DNA of 64,000 bases, from assembly GCA_963820965.1 (NCBI GenBank), contig CAWGCC010000031.1:1-64000 (forward strand), given 5' to 3'. Shown here piece by piece: positions 35,299-43,878 of this stretch. Within the stretch, counting starts at the first letter, position 1. Every line of letters starts with the position of its first letter. The translations under genes were made by a program, and so were the position numbers. The notes under the pieces were generated by a model that was not told the origin of the DNA, made no database searches, and worked only from the letters and a program-made list of their open reading frames with translations. The DNA is from DATEDA01 sp963820965. GTDB taxonomy: Bacteria; Pseudomonadota; Gammaproteobacteria; Burkholderiales; SG8-39.

Positions 35299-35826
35299 CT
35301 AGATGCACTTGAAATAATCGAATGGCTCCAGGCAGTCCCCGCACTTGTATTGCGCCTTGCAAGCCGTGGAGCCGAACTCGCTTACCTTGACGGTGTTGGC
35401 GGAGCCGCAGTGCGGGCATTCGATCCGCATCTGCGAAGGGGCCAGCCGCCTGAGCGGAAATACTGCGCCCGCTGTCTGCGCCGGCGGTGCAATGCCATAC
35501 TCGCGCAGGCGTCGCCGACCCGCTTCGGACACCCAGTCCGTGGTCCACGGGGGAGAGATCCGCGTTTCCAGCCGCAGTAGGTCGATGCCGCGGCAGCGTA
35601 GAGCAGTTTCGATATCGCTTGCGATCACGCCGGTCGCCGGGCAGCCGGAGTAAGTCGGCGTGACGGTGACCACCAAGCGTTCGCCCGCCGCTTCGCGCTC
35701 CCAGCGCAGATCGCGCACGATACCGAGGTCGACGACCGAAATCACCGGAATCTCCGGATCGGGCACCTCACCGAGCCAAGCCCACACCTGTTCGAGGGTG
35801 GGCCGCGTGATCGCGTTAGTAACCAT
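35299..35826 (-). CDS. paaD: PaaD, phenylacetyl-CoA epoxidase assembly factor
   Basis: This is a 175-residue DUF59/MIP18-type protein. The N-terminal domain has WAWLGEVPDPEIPVISVVDL, and TYSGCPAT supplies the conserved Cys. The C-terminus has a zinc-ribbon-like set, CPHCGS and CKAQYKCGDC. It is needed for maturation of the epoxidase. I chose ATG 35826; a longer frame would overlap paaC. Confidence 0.92.
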   Translation of the reverse strand: MVTNAITRPTLEQVWAWLGEVPDPEIPVISVVDLGIVRDLRWEREAAGERLVVTVTPTYSGCPATGVIASDIETALRCRGIDLLRLETRISPPWTTDWVSEAGRRRLREYGIAPPAQTAGAVFPLRRLAPSQMRIECPHCGSANTVKVSEFGSTACKAQYKCGDCLEPFDYFKCI

Positions 35827-35842
35827 GAGCCTCGCAGCCGCC

Positions 35843-36604
35843 TTACCAGATTGCATTTGGGTATGCCCGCTGCAGGAACTGCATCTCGGCGAGCAGGTAC
35901 CCCAGATGCTCGCTGTGCACGCCGCGCTTGCCGCCGCGCTGCGCCCAGCCGGGCTGAGGCAGCTCCAGCGTCGCCTCGGTCAGCGTTGCGCTGACATGCT
36001 CCAACCATGGTGTGCGCAAGCCGGCGCAATCCACGGCTACGCCTTGCTTGAGCAACTCTTGCTCCACCGCATCCATCTCGAACATCTCTCCCGTATACAT
36101 CCACAGATCGTCGATCGCGACCTGCATCCGGCGGTGGCTTTCTTCGGTGCCGTCACCCAAGGTGATTACCCAATCGTGGCTGCGCCGCCGGTGATAGCTC
36201 ACCTCCTTCAACGCCTTGGCCGCGATCCCGGCGATGTCGGCATCCTTGGACTGGGTTAGTCCTTCCAGCAGCAGGTAATGCCAACTGTCGAAATAGAACT
36301 GCCGCGCCATGGTGTGGGCGAAATCGCCGTTGGGTTGCTCAACGAGCAACAGGTTGCGGAACTCGCCGGCATCGCGCAGATAAGCGAGCTTATCGGGGTC
36401 GCGGCCCTTGCCTTCCACCTCCGCGGCCATGGCAAGCCAGAGCTGGGTTTGCCCAACCAGATCCAGCGACACGTTGCCCAGCGCCAGCTCCTCCTCGATC
36501 GCCGGAGCATGCCCCACCCACTCGGAGATGCGATGGCCGAGGATCAGGCAGTTGTCGCCCAGGCGCAGCAGGTAATCGAATAGCGGCTTTGGGGGCGTCA
36601 TCAC
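35843..36604 (-). CDS. paaC: Phenylacetyl-CoA epoxidase structural subunit
   Basis: This is a 253-residue ferritin-fold subunit. The sequence matches PaaC: LLRLGDNCLILGHRISEWVG at the N-terminus and LEVSYHRRRSHDW-type helix (KEVSYHRRRSHDWVITLGDG). PaaC lacks a full metal site and scaffolds PaaA. It overlaps paaB by four bases. Confidence 0.92.
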   Translation of the reverse strand: MMTPPKPLFDYLLRLGDNCLILGHRISEWVGHAPAIEEELALGNVSLDLVGQTQLWLAMAAEVEGKGRDPDKLAYLRDAGEFRNLLLVEQPNGDFAHTMARQFYFDSWHYLLLEGLTQSKDADIAGIAAKALKEVSYHRRRSHDWVITLGDGTEESHRRMQVAIDDLWMYTGEMFEMDAVEQELLKQGVAVDCAGLRTPWLEHVSATLTEATLELPQPGWAQRGGKRGVHSEHLGYLLAEMQFLQRAYPNAIW

Positions 36605-36885
36605 ATGTGACCCACTTCGGCCGGGACTTCGTAAAAGGTCGGATGGCGATAGACCTTACTGTTCGCGGGTTCGAATAGCGGCTCCTTGTCGCCAGGGGCG
36701 CTGGCGGCGATGTCGGTGGACTTCACTACCCAGATGCTGACGCCTTCGTTGCGGCGGGTATAGACGTCGCGCGCATTGCAGATCGCCATCTCCGCGTCGG
36801 CCGCGTGCAGGCTGCCGACGTGCCGGTGCGCCAACCCGTGCTGGCTGCGGATAAAGACTTCCCATAGCGGCCATTCTTGCGTCAT
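36601..36885 (-). CDS. paaB: Phenylacetyl-CoA epoxidase small subunit
   Basis: This 94-residue protein starts MTQEWPLWEVFIRSQHGLAH, the PaaB hallmark, followed by VGSLHAADAEMAICNARDVY and TRRNEGVSIWVV. It stabilises the PaaAC complex. The start ATG 36885 is preceded by AGGAGGAGACAG, a strong ribosome site. It lies 14 bases after paaA. Confidence 0.93.
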   Translation of the reverse strand: MTQEWPLWEVFIRSQHGLAHRHVGSLHAADAEMAICNARDVYTRRNEGVSIWVVKSTDIAASAPGDKEPLFEPANSKVYRHPTFYEVPAEVGHM

Positions 36886-36899
36886 CGTCTGTCTCCTCC

Positions 36900-37889
<990 letters not shown>

Positions 37890-37918
37890 AACGTTTCTCC
37901 GTCCTGCTAAATCGTCTC

Positions 37919-39239
37919 TCAGTCCTTGAGTCGCTTGTCGATCACCCGTTTCGCCTTGCCCACCGCGGTGCGTTCGATCGTCTCCGGCCCCAGGACATTG
38001 ACCTTCGTGCTCGTACCGACATGGGTTTTGATGCTGTGCTGAAGCTCTTTGGCCAGCGCGGCCTTTTCCGCCTCACCAGGAAACGGCGCTTGTGCCCGCA
38101 CCTCCACGTTCACCTCGAGTGTGTCCAGATGGCCATCCCGGCTAACGATCAATTGGTACGCACGGTGCAAGCTGCGGGATCTTCAGGATCAGCTCTTCTA
38201 TCTGACTCGGGAAGACGTTGACGCCGCGGATGATCAGCATGTCGTCCGAGCGTCCGGTGATCTTGTCTAGCCTGCGCATGCTCCGCGCCGTGCCCGGGAG
38301 CAGCCGGGTGAGGTCGCGCGTTCGATACCGGATTACAGGAAAGGCTTCTTTGGTAAGCGAGGTGAAAACCAGTTCCCCCGGCTCTCCATCGGCCAGCGCC
38401 TCGCCGGTTTCTGGGTTGATGATTTCCGGATAGAAGTGGTCTTCCCAGATGGTCAGGCCATCCTTGGTCTCGACACACTCGCTGGCGACACCCGGACCCA
38501 TTACCTCGGTCAAGCCATAGATGTCTACCGCATCGATGGCGAGCCGTTGCTCGATCTCTTGGCGCATCTGGCCGGTCCACGGCTCGGCGCCGAAAATGCC
38601 GATCTCCAGCGAGCATTTTTTCGGGTTGATGCCCTGCCGCTCCATCTCCTCCACGATGTTGAGCACATAGGAAGGCGTAACCATGATGATGCGCGGCTTG
38701 AAGTCCTGGATGAGCTGCACCTGCTTCTCAGTTTGCCCTCCAGACATGGGAACAACTGTGCAGCCCAAGCGCTCGGCGCCATAGTGCGCGCCCAAGCCGC
38801 CGGTAAACAAGCCGTAGCCGTAGGCAACGTGCACCATGTCGCCAGCGCGCCCGCCGGCGGCGCGGATCGAACGAGCAACCACGTTAGCCCAGGTGTCGAT
38901 ATCGTTTTTCGTGTAACCCACAACGATCGGTTTACCCGTCGTGCCGCTGGAAGCGTGCAAACGCGCCACTTGGCTTAAGGAAACGGCGAGAAGGCCAAAG
39001 GGATAGGTATCGCGCAAGTCCTTCTTTACCGTGAATGGAAACCTGGCCAGATCTTCCAGAGTCTTCAGATCGTTCGGACGCACGTCCTGCGCTTGGCATC
39101 TCTTGCGGTAGTGCTCGACATTGTCATAGGTGTGGCGCACCGACCATTGAAGTCGCTGGAGTTGCAGTGCAGAGATCTCGTCCCGACTGGCAGTTTCGAT
39201 CGGCTCCAGTCCCTCTGGCTTATGCGATCGGGTGCTCAT
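37919..39239 (-). CDS. paaK: Phenylacetate-CoA ligase, one frameshift in the C-terminal domain
   Basis: This AMP-forming ligase activates phenylacetate. Motifs include ARLHASSGTTGKPIVVGYT (P-loop), SLEIGIFGAEPW and YGLTEVMGPG. The C-terminal domain follows after a frameshift near 38165: LILKIPQLAP then YQLIVSRDGHLDTLEV, ending KAKRVIDKRLKD. Removing one base joins them, for about 439 residues. The gene is otherwise intact. It is the entry enzyme of the pathway and lies just downstream of paaJ. Confidence 0.88.
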
Positions 39240-39258
39240 AACCCTCCTCCGTAGCTGA

Positions 39259-40465
39259 TTAGACCCGCTCGATAATCATGGCGATCCCTTGGCCAACGCC
39301 GATGCACATGGTGCAGAGCGCATAACGTCCACCGGTGCGGTGCAGCTGATACATGGCGGTTGTGACCAGACGCGCGCCGCTCATCCCCAACGGATGGCCC
39401 ATGGCGATCCCGCCGCCGTTGGGGTTCACCTGCTTGGCATCATCGGGCAGGCCCAAGTCACGCAGGACAGCCAGCGCCTGGGCGGCGAAGGCCTCGTTCA
39501 GTTCGATCACGTCCATCTGCACGAGCTCGAGCCCTGCCTTGGCCAGCACTTTGCGCGTTGCCGGCGCCGGTCCCATGCCCATGATACGAGGCGCCAAGCC
39601 GGCAGTCGCCATGGCGACGACGCGGGCCTTGGGCGTGAGGCCATGCTGCGCGCACGCGGCCTCCGACGCAAGCAGGAGCGCGCAGGCGCCGTCATTGACC
39701 CCGGAAGCGTTGCCGGCGGTCACGCTGAGAGCCGGGCCGTTGACGCCTTTCAGCTTGGCCAAACTTTCCAGGGTGGTGTCCGGGCGCGGGTGCTCGTCGG
39801 TATCGACTACCTTGAACTCGCCCTTTTTCTGCGGGACCTCGACGGGAACGATCTCATCCTTGAAAAGACCGGCCTTCTGCGGCTGCGCTCCAGCGCTGCT
39901 GCGATCGCAGGGCGAACTTGTCCTGGTCCTCGCGGCTCACCTTAAAGTCGGCCGCGACGTTGTCCGCCGTCTGCGGCATCGAGTCGGAGCCGAACTGCTC
40001 ATGCAACTTGCGATTGATGAAGCGCCAGCCGATGGTCGTGTCGAAGACCTCCGCTCGGCGGCTGAAGCCACTCTCGGCTTTGCCCATCACGAAGGGCGCG
40101 CGCGTCATGCTCTCTACGCCCCCGGCGATCATAAGCTCGGTCTCGCCCGACTTGATCGATCGCGCAGCGATCCCAACTGCATCCATTGCGGATCCACAAA
40201 GACGGTTAACGGTCGTGGCCGGCACGTCCATTGGCAACCCCGCAAGCAGCACCGCCATCCGCGCCACGTTGCGGTTATCTTCGCCAGCCTGGTTCGCGCA
40301 GCCATAGATCACGTCATCCACGGCTTTCCAGTCGACCTTCGGGTTGCGCTTTATCAGAGCCTTGATAGGGATTGCAGCCAGATCGTCTGCGCGCACCGAA
40401 GCCAAGGCGCCGCCATAGCGGCCGATCGGGGTACGGATGGCGTCACAAATGTAAGCTTCCATCAT
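39259..40465 (-). CDS. paaJ: 3-oxoadipyl-CoA/3-oxo-5,6-dehydrosuberyl-CoA thiolase, one frameshift
   Basis: This thiolase releases acetyl-CoA at the end of the pathway. The N-terminal half has MEAYICDAIRTPIGRYGGAL and the active-site Cys in VNRLCGSAMDA. The C-terminal half has GNASGVNDGA, ELNEAFAAQALAV, NPNGGGIAMGHPLG and LCTMCIGVGQG. The frame changes near 39885 (QQRWSAA then QKAGLFKDEI); removing one base restores a 401-residue protein. The start overlaps the paaI remnant. Confidence 0.88.
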
Positions 40466-40671
40466 GGTTTGGCCTCCGAGCTGGGAATTACATCCCCTTT
40501 AATGCGGCATGAATTCCCACGAAACAAGGCGATGAGATCCACCCGTTGATTGGTAACCGCGACGTCGTAGACTCCAGTCCGCCCACTCAGCGCGCGCTCC
40601 TCGGCTTCGGCGGTGAGAATGTCATCGAGGCGTGCCGGGACGACAAAGTCGATCATGCAACCTAGCGCCAA
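40462..40671 (-). pseudogene. paaI: C-terminal half of PaaI thioesterase, N-terminus lost
   Basis: The 69-residue frame matches only the second half of the hotdog thioesterase PaaI: IDFVVPARLDDILTAEA, TGVYDVAVTNQ and ALFRGNSCRIKG. The N-terminal half with the active-site HGG region is absent; upstream of residue 1 there is an in-frame TGA and sequence of a different kind. It overlaps paaJ by four bases. It marks the left-hand (upstream) end of the paa block and looks like a recombination breakpoint. Confidence 0.75.
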
Positions 40672-40689
40672 CGATCAGAAATCGCTTAG

Positions 40690-40845
40690 GCGATATCTCC
40701 GTGTTGTGTGCCGCGTTGGGATGTTTACCAGAGGATCGTCGATGACGCTGGCCTCACCCGAATCGAATACGGCAATGACACAACCACAGGTTGCATCGTT
40801 GCGGGATCAAGCTATCCGATCCTCAAGCTCACGTCTGTCGGATAG
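40690..40845 (+). other. Unassigned open fragment at the paa boundary
   Basis: Between the broken paaI and the ABC domain gene (40672-40944) no complete gene is visible. On the plus strand 51 codons are open from just after a TAG to a TAG at 40845, reading RWDVYQRIVDDAGLTRIEYG and IVAGSSYPILKLTSVG. It looks protein-like but has no start and I do not recognise it. Composition is less GC-rich than on the right. It may be the tail of a gene cut by the event that truncated paaI. Confidence 0.3.
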
Positions 40846-40944
40846 CGCACATAAGTCACGGGGCCGCGACCACCACGCAGGTTCCGAGGGCTGAGATGGG
40901 CCCCGCCGACGACGCTCGCCGTGAGGCTCGCTTTGAACCAGCCT

Positions 40945-41781
40945 TCACTCCCGCATCCGCGCCCGAACATCCTTGAGGCGGGCCAGGTTGTTGACCAGCG
41001 TCGGGACGTGGTTGAGCCCTTCGAGATAGTCGTACACGTACGCGAGCACGGCATAGATCGCCCCCGCGGTGAAGGCCGGCGATCGGGTGAAGTCGATGAG
41101 GATGAAAACGAGCGCGACGATCGTGGCGAGCTCGGTCGCGGCCCAAGTCCAGGCCTCCGTGTCGGACAGCTTCACTCGCCAGCGCCGCAGCAGCCGGAAA
41201 TGGCGAGCCACGGCGAGGGGGCGACCCGCGACGATCGCGTCCACCTCGCGCTCGATCTGGTTGTTGATGCCCTGATTCAGGCGCAACGCCTTGCGCCAGT
41301 ACCAGGCGTTGACGAGCCCCATGGGCAAAAGGACGGTCATCGCAATCAATCCGGCGTCGACGTCGTAAACGAACAGCATCGCCAGCGAACCGACGATCGC
41401 CACCACGTTCTGGAGGAGCGCCGGCACCTCCCGCTCGAAGAAGCCGACAACGTCGCGCACCATCTCGACCCGCGCGGAGACCGTGCTGGTGCCGTGACCG
41501 TGCTGCAGCCCGACGATGTGACTCGCGATGCTCGCGTAGAGGCCCATGAAGACGCGCGTGTCCAGTCGCTGGCGCATGAACGAGATGACGAGATGCACGA
41601 GCCAGACCGCCACCAGCGCGATCAGGCCGGCGAAGTCGCGCTTCAGCAAGCCGTCAACGGCAAGGCCGGTGAGCGCAGGGTAGGCGAGCGTGCACGCGAT
41701 CCCCAGGAGCGTGAGGGTGTAGGTGGCGGCGACCGCGAGTCGCTTCTCTCGCAGCAGGCCCGAGATGCTTGCAGCCGTCAT
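40945..41781 (-). CDS. Orphan ABC-exporter-type transmembrane domain without ATPase
   Basis: This 278-residue protein has about six helices (AVAATYTLTLLGIACTLAYP, FAGLIALVAVWLVHLVISF, NVVAIVGSLAMLFVYDVDA and others), resembling the membrane half of a type IV ABC exporter. A coupling-helix-like SARVEMVRDVVGFFEREVP is present. No Walker motifs occur in it or in an adjacent gene, so its ATPase partner is elsewhere or it has another role. Its start is free-standing with 230 bases of non-coding DNA upstream. Confidence 0.7.
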   Translation of the reverse strand: MTAASISGLLREKRLAVAATYTLTLLGIACTLAYPALTGLAVDGLLKRDFAGLIALVAVWLVHLVISFMRQRLDTRVFMGLYASIASHIVGLQHGHGTSTVSARVEMVRDVVGFFEREVPALLQNVVAIVGSLAMLFVYDVDAGLIAMTVLLPMGLVNAWYWRKALRLNQGINNQIEREVDAIVAGRPLAVARHFRLLRRWRVKLSDTEAWTWAATELATIVALVFILIDFTRSPAFTAGAIYAVLAYVYDYLEGLNHVPTLVNNLARLKDVRARMRE

Positions 41782-41869
41782 CGGCGCGATCGTACCTGGC
41801 GCGATCCGATCGCTCGGCGCTCGAGCGATGATCCCGCGTCAAGCGGCAAGGAGGCGAAGACCCTCGAGA

Positions 41870-42001
41870 TCAGAGCGTCCTGGCGACTCGGAAGCCGAGG
41901 GCGTAGTCGCGGCGGCCAGACTCGACCTTGCTGCGGTTCGCGGCACGGGCATACTCCGCAGTGTTGCTCGGTGCTCGGCGAAAGCATCCGCCTGAAAGCT
42001 C
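41870..42001 (-). pseudogene. C-terminal remnant of a formylglycine-generating-enzyme (SUMF1) family protein
   Basis: About 43 codons read ELSGGCFRRAPSNTAEYARA, then ANRSKVESGRRDYALGFRVA, RTL and stop. This is the closing segment of FGE/SUMF1 domains (RGGSF to GFRVAR). No start and no upstream part exist, since the MerR-TPR gene ends only 14 bases away. It is a fossil of a gene whose product installs formylglycine in sulfatases, or of a structural SUMF1-fold protein. Confidence 0.65.
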
Positions 42002-42014
42002 GCCGCTTAGCGCC

Positions 42015-42851
42015 TCAATCCCCGCCGCGCCGCGCGAGCCGCCGGTACTCCGCCATGTGACGGATCGCGCCCCGCTGGTTTCCGGACGCCTCGAGGACGA
42101 GGGCGAGGTTGTAGTGGCAGTCCGCGAACCGCGGATCCTCGCGCAGCGCCGCTTCGTAGGCCTCGATGGCGTCGCTCCGGCGTCCGGCATCCTCAAGCAG
42201 CACGCCCAAGTTGTAGAGCAGCGTCGGGTGATTCCCCGAGACCCGCAAGCCGTCGCGATAGACGCGCTCGGCGGCATCGAGCTGCGATGACTCGTGGAGC
42301 AGCCGCCCGAGATTCAGACGCGCTGAGACGTGTGACGGGTCGAGCGACAGCGCGCGCTCGTAGGCCTGGCGCGACCGCGCCGGGTCTTCACGCTCGGCCG
42401 CCGCGCCCCGGCCGAACCAGTCTTCGGCGCCCGTCTCCTCTACCGCAGCTTCCTTCGCCGGCTGCTCGCGGGCAAGGACCTTCAGATCGCCGTCGGCGAC
42501 GCTGACCTCCAGCTCCAGCACGTATTGCCCCGAGTCGGTCTGCCATCTCGCGCCGCCCTCGGCGACGACCACGCTGTCGCCGAGCGCCGAGATCCGCAAG
42601 CCGGACAGCGGGACGCTCTCCGGAAGACGGCGCCGCAGGTCGCGGAGCGAGCGGGTGATCCGGCGCGCCGGCACCTTCGCCGCGCGCAGCGCGCGGGCCG
42701 TGCGCAGCACGATGAGGTCCTGGAACGAGAACCGATACTCGCGTCGCTCGCCGCGCCTCGGCGCCACGAAGCCCGCGCGGACCAGCCCGAGGATCGCGCT
42801 GCGCGGGATGCGCAGCATCCGTTCGACGTCGCGGACGCCGAAGTCGGACAC
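42015..42851 (-). CDS. MerR-like DNA-binding domain fused to TPR repeats
   Basis: This is a 278-residue protein. Residues 1-75 form a MerR-type winged helix-turn-helix (GVRDVERMLRIPRSAILGLV, RREYRFSFQDLIVLRTARAL). Residues about 140-278 carry three to four TPR repeats (SRQAYERALSLDPSHVSARL; ERVYRDGLRVSGNHPTLLYN; AIEAYEAALREDPRFADCHY). It is probably a transcription regulator with a protein-binding tail. It lies 18 bases downstream of ku on the same strand and may be co-transcribed with the end-joining genes. Confidence 0.78.
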   Translation of the reverse strand: MSDFGVRDVERMLRIPRSAILGLVRAGFVAPRRGERREYRFSFQDLIVLRTARALRAAKVPARRITRSLRDLRRRLPESVPLSGLRISALGDSVVVAEGGARWQTDSGQYVLELEVSVADGDLKVLAREQPAKEAAVEETGAEDWFGRGAAAEREDPARSRQAYERALSLDPSHVSARLNLGRLLHESSQLDAAERVYRDGLRVSGNHPTLLYNLGVLLEDAGRRSDAIEAYEAALREDPRFADCHYNLALVLEASGNQRGAIRHMAEYRRLARRGGD

Positions 42852-42869
42852 GAGCGGGCCGAGCTGCCG

Positions 42870-43745
42870 CTACTTCCTCGCCGCGCGCTTCGCCGGAGCG
42901 GCCCCTTGCGCGGCCCGCTTCGGCTCCTTGCGCGCCTTGCCCTCCGCCGGCCGGGCCGCCTCGGGCGAGCGCTTCGCGAGGCTCGCGCGGAGCGCCTCCA
43001 TGAGGTCGATCACCTGCGCGCCCGCGGCCGGCGCTTCTTCGGCGAGCGCGATCTCCTGCCCTTCGACCTTCTTCTGCACCGCGGCCTCGATCCGTGCCTT
43101 GACCTCGTCGGTGTACGCGCCGGGATCGAACGTCTCGGTCGCCTGCTGGTCGATGAGCTGCCGCGCGAGCTTCAGCTCCGCATCGCGGACGTCGGTCTTC
43201 GGGATCTCGAGCTCGGTGATCGGCCGGACCTCGGCGGCGTACAGCAGCTGCTGCATCACGAGCGCGTCCTCGGCCGGACGCAGGATCACGATGTGCTGCT
43301 TGCCGCGCGTGGCCCACCGGCCGAGCGCGCAGCGCCCCGTCTCCCGCAGCGCTTTCGTGAGCAGCGCATAGGGCTTGGCGCCGCCCTTGTCGGGGGCGAG
43401 GTAGTACGCCTTGTCGAAGTACACCGGGTCGACGCTCTCGATCGGGACGAACTCGGTGATCTCGACGGTGTGGGTGCCCGCCTCCTCCAGCGCCTTCAGC
43501 TCTTCCGGCGTGAAGACGACGTACTGGTCCTTGGCGAACTCGTAGCCCTTCACCGTGTCCTCGCGCGGCACGACGACGCCTTCCTTGGCGCAGACGTACT
43601 GCTGCTTGAGGCGCGAGCCGCACGGCGGCTTGTGCAGCATGTTGAAGGAGATCGCCCCGGAGGCCTGCGTCGCGGAATAGAGCTTGACCGGGATCGACAC
43701 GAGACCGAACGAGACCGTGAGCGATGCGATAGATCGGGCAGCCAT
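42870..43745 (-). CDS. ku: Ku protein for non-homologous end joining
   Basis: This 291-residue bacterial Ku begins MAARSIASLTVSFGLVSIPV, with SFNMLHKPPCGSRLKQQYVC and the core up to about residue 250, and ends in a Lys/Arg/Ala-rich tail (RKEPKRAAQGAAPAKRAARK) that contacts DNA and LigD. It binds DNA double-strand ends and recruits LigD, encoded just upstream in the same direction. Confidence 0.96.
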   Translation of the reverse strand: MAARSIASLTVSFGLVSIPVKLYSATQASGAISFNMLHKPPCGSRLKQQYVCAKEGVVVPREDTVKGYEFAKDQYVVFTPEELKALEEAGTHTVEITEFVPIESVDPVYFDKAYYLAPDKGGAKPYALLTKALRETGRCALGRWATRGKQHIVILRPAEDALVMQQLLYAAEVRPITELEIPKTDVRDAELKLARQLIDQQATETFDPGAYTDEVKARIEAAVQKKVEGQEIALAEEAPAAGAQVIDLMEALRASLAKRSPEAARPAEGKARKEPKRAAQGAAPAKRAARK

Positions 43746-43793
43746 GGTGGTAGTCCTCGTAGCCTGTGATGCTCAGCAAAACCTTCGTAGGAA

Positions 43794-43850
43794 CAAGGGG
43801 AGACTCCCCTTGCATATCCCCCGCGCTGAAACAAGGGGCAAGTCCCTTGT
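43794..43850 (-). repeat. Two tandem hairpins between ligD and ku
   Basis: The first hairpin has arms CAAGGGGAG (43794-43802) and CTCCCCTTG (43804-43812). The second has ACAAGGG (43831-43837) and CCCTTGT (43844-43850). Each is followed by a run of five C and the two units resemble each other, so they look like a duplicated element. They lie in the 133-base gap between the ligD stop and ku start and may attenuate or process the message. Confidence 0.55.
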
Positions 43851-43878
43851 AGATCCCCCTCGATCGACCCCTCGCGCG

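Noticed and set aside
40812..41054. An 80-codon minus-strand frame ending near 40812
   Set aside because: It overlaps the ABC membrane-domain gene in another frame and has no motif.
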